A stretch of DNA of 64,000 nt, from NCBI GenBank assembly GCA_034111645.1, contig JAWUWW010000041.1, forward strand, positions 24,749 through 88,748, in the 5' to 3' direction. Positions within the stretch are counted from its first letter, which is position 1. Each line of letters begins with the position of its first letter. Position numbers and translations under genes: made by a program. This stretch comes from CANLBN01 sp034111645. GTDB lineage: Bacteria; Pseudomonadota; Gammaproteobacteria; Pseudomonadales; Cellvibrionaceae. The notes beneath the pieces are model-generated. The model searched no databases. It saw nothing but the letters and a program-made list of their open reading frames with translations, and was not told the DNA's origin. Below, piece after piece: positions 63,979 through 64,000 of this stretch.

Positions 63979-64000
63979 TCACTCTGTTTCAAAACGCATA

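Larger units (their letters stand above)
63675..64000. other. Gene-free right end of the window with dyad structures
   Basis: About 326 bases with no supported gene on either strand. They contain two close hairpins (63695-63743) and a 17/16-base inverted repeat (63908-63978), listed below. Nothing else was recognised; the following gene lies outside the window. Confidence 0.6.

Overview
The window reads as chromosomal core DNA of an AT-rich gammaproteobacterium close to the Pseudomonas/Cellvibrionales side of the class. The evidence is gene content and order: Chp-type chemosensory genes for type IV pili (pilG-H-I-J-K-chpA-B-C) beside gshB and tonB; pilU/pilT followed by yggS-proC-yggT-metX-metW-rdgB-hemW; pyrE next to crc; sutA, ubiK and glnK-amtB together; and trxA-rho-ubiD in a row. 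The species cannot be named from this. No rRNA, tRNA, CRISPR array or intact insertion sequence was seen.

Layout. 0-7.2 kb: end of coaBC, a long membrane-anchored algC, argB, slmA, a DUF4124-type secreted protein, pyrE and crc. 7.3-19.3 kb: the complete Pil-Chp chemosensory operon, all on the minus strand. 19.6-21.5 kb: gshB and a TonB-like protein. 21.5-29.1 kb: a break in the conserved tonB-yqgE order. It holds a decayed HNH endonuclease gene and a three-gene block of visibly different, more GC-rich composition: a FlhG/MinD-like ATPase, an HDOD-GAF histidine kinase and a REC-PAS-GGDEF-EAL regulator. 29.1-40.2 kb: yqgE, ruvX, pilU, pilT, then yggS-proC-yggT, metX-metW, DUF4426, rdgB, hemW and an EamA transporter. 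40.3-44.7 kb: lptM, lysA, dapF, DUF484 and a DUF711 protein. 44.8-48.5 kb: sutA, glnK, amtB, a second glnK, ubiK. 48.6-56.2 kb: a nitronate monooxygenase, a TVP38-disulfide reductase fusion, trxA, rho, ubiD. 56.4-63.7 kb: a large unrecognised protein, ridA, hemB, a homocysteine S-methyltransferase homologue, ugd and a BaiN/YhiN flavoprotein. The last 300 bases hold unexplained hairpins and an inverted repeat.

How it works together. The main theme is surface motility: the Pil-Chp pathway, the PilT/PilU motors and a candidate c-di-GMP signalling module all lie within 26 kb. A second theme is nutrient state: two PII proteins flank the ammonium channel. A sigma-54 promoter and paired NtrC-like sites stand upstream, and crc and sutA are global regulators of carbon use and slow growth. 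A third is biosynthesis of arginine, pyrimidine, methionine, proline, lysine/peptidoglycan precursor, haem, ubiquinone and glutathione.

The most interesting leads are the atypical three-gene signalling block with its HNH relic, a nested hairpin in the metX leader, and the nitrogen-control architecture upstream of glnK-amtB. Coordinates and translations were read directly; homology statements come from recall of the families, with no database search.
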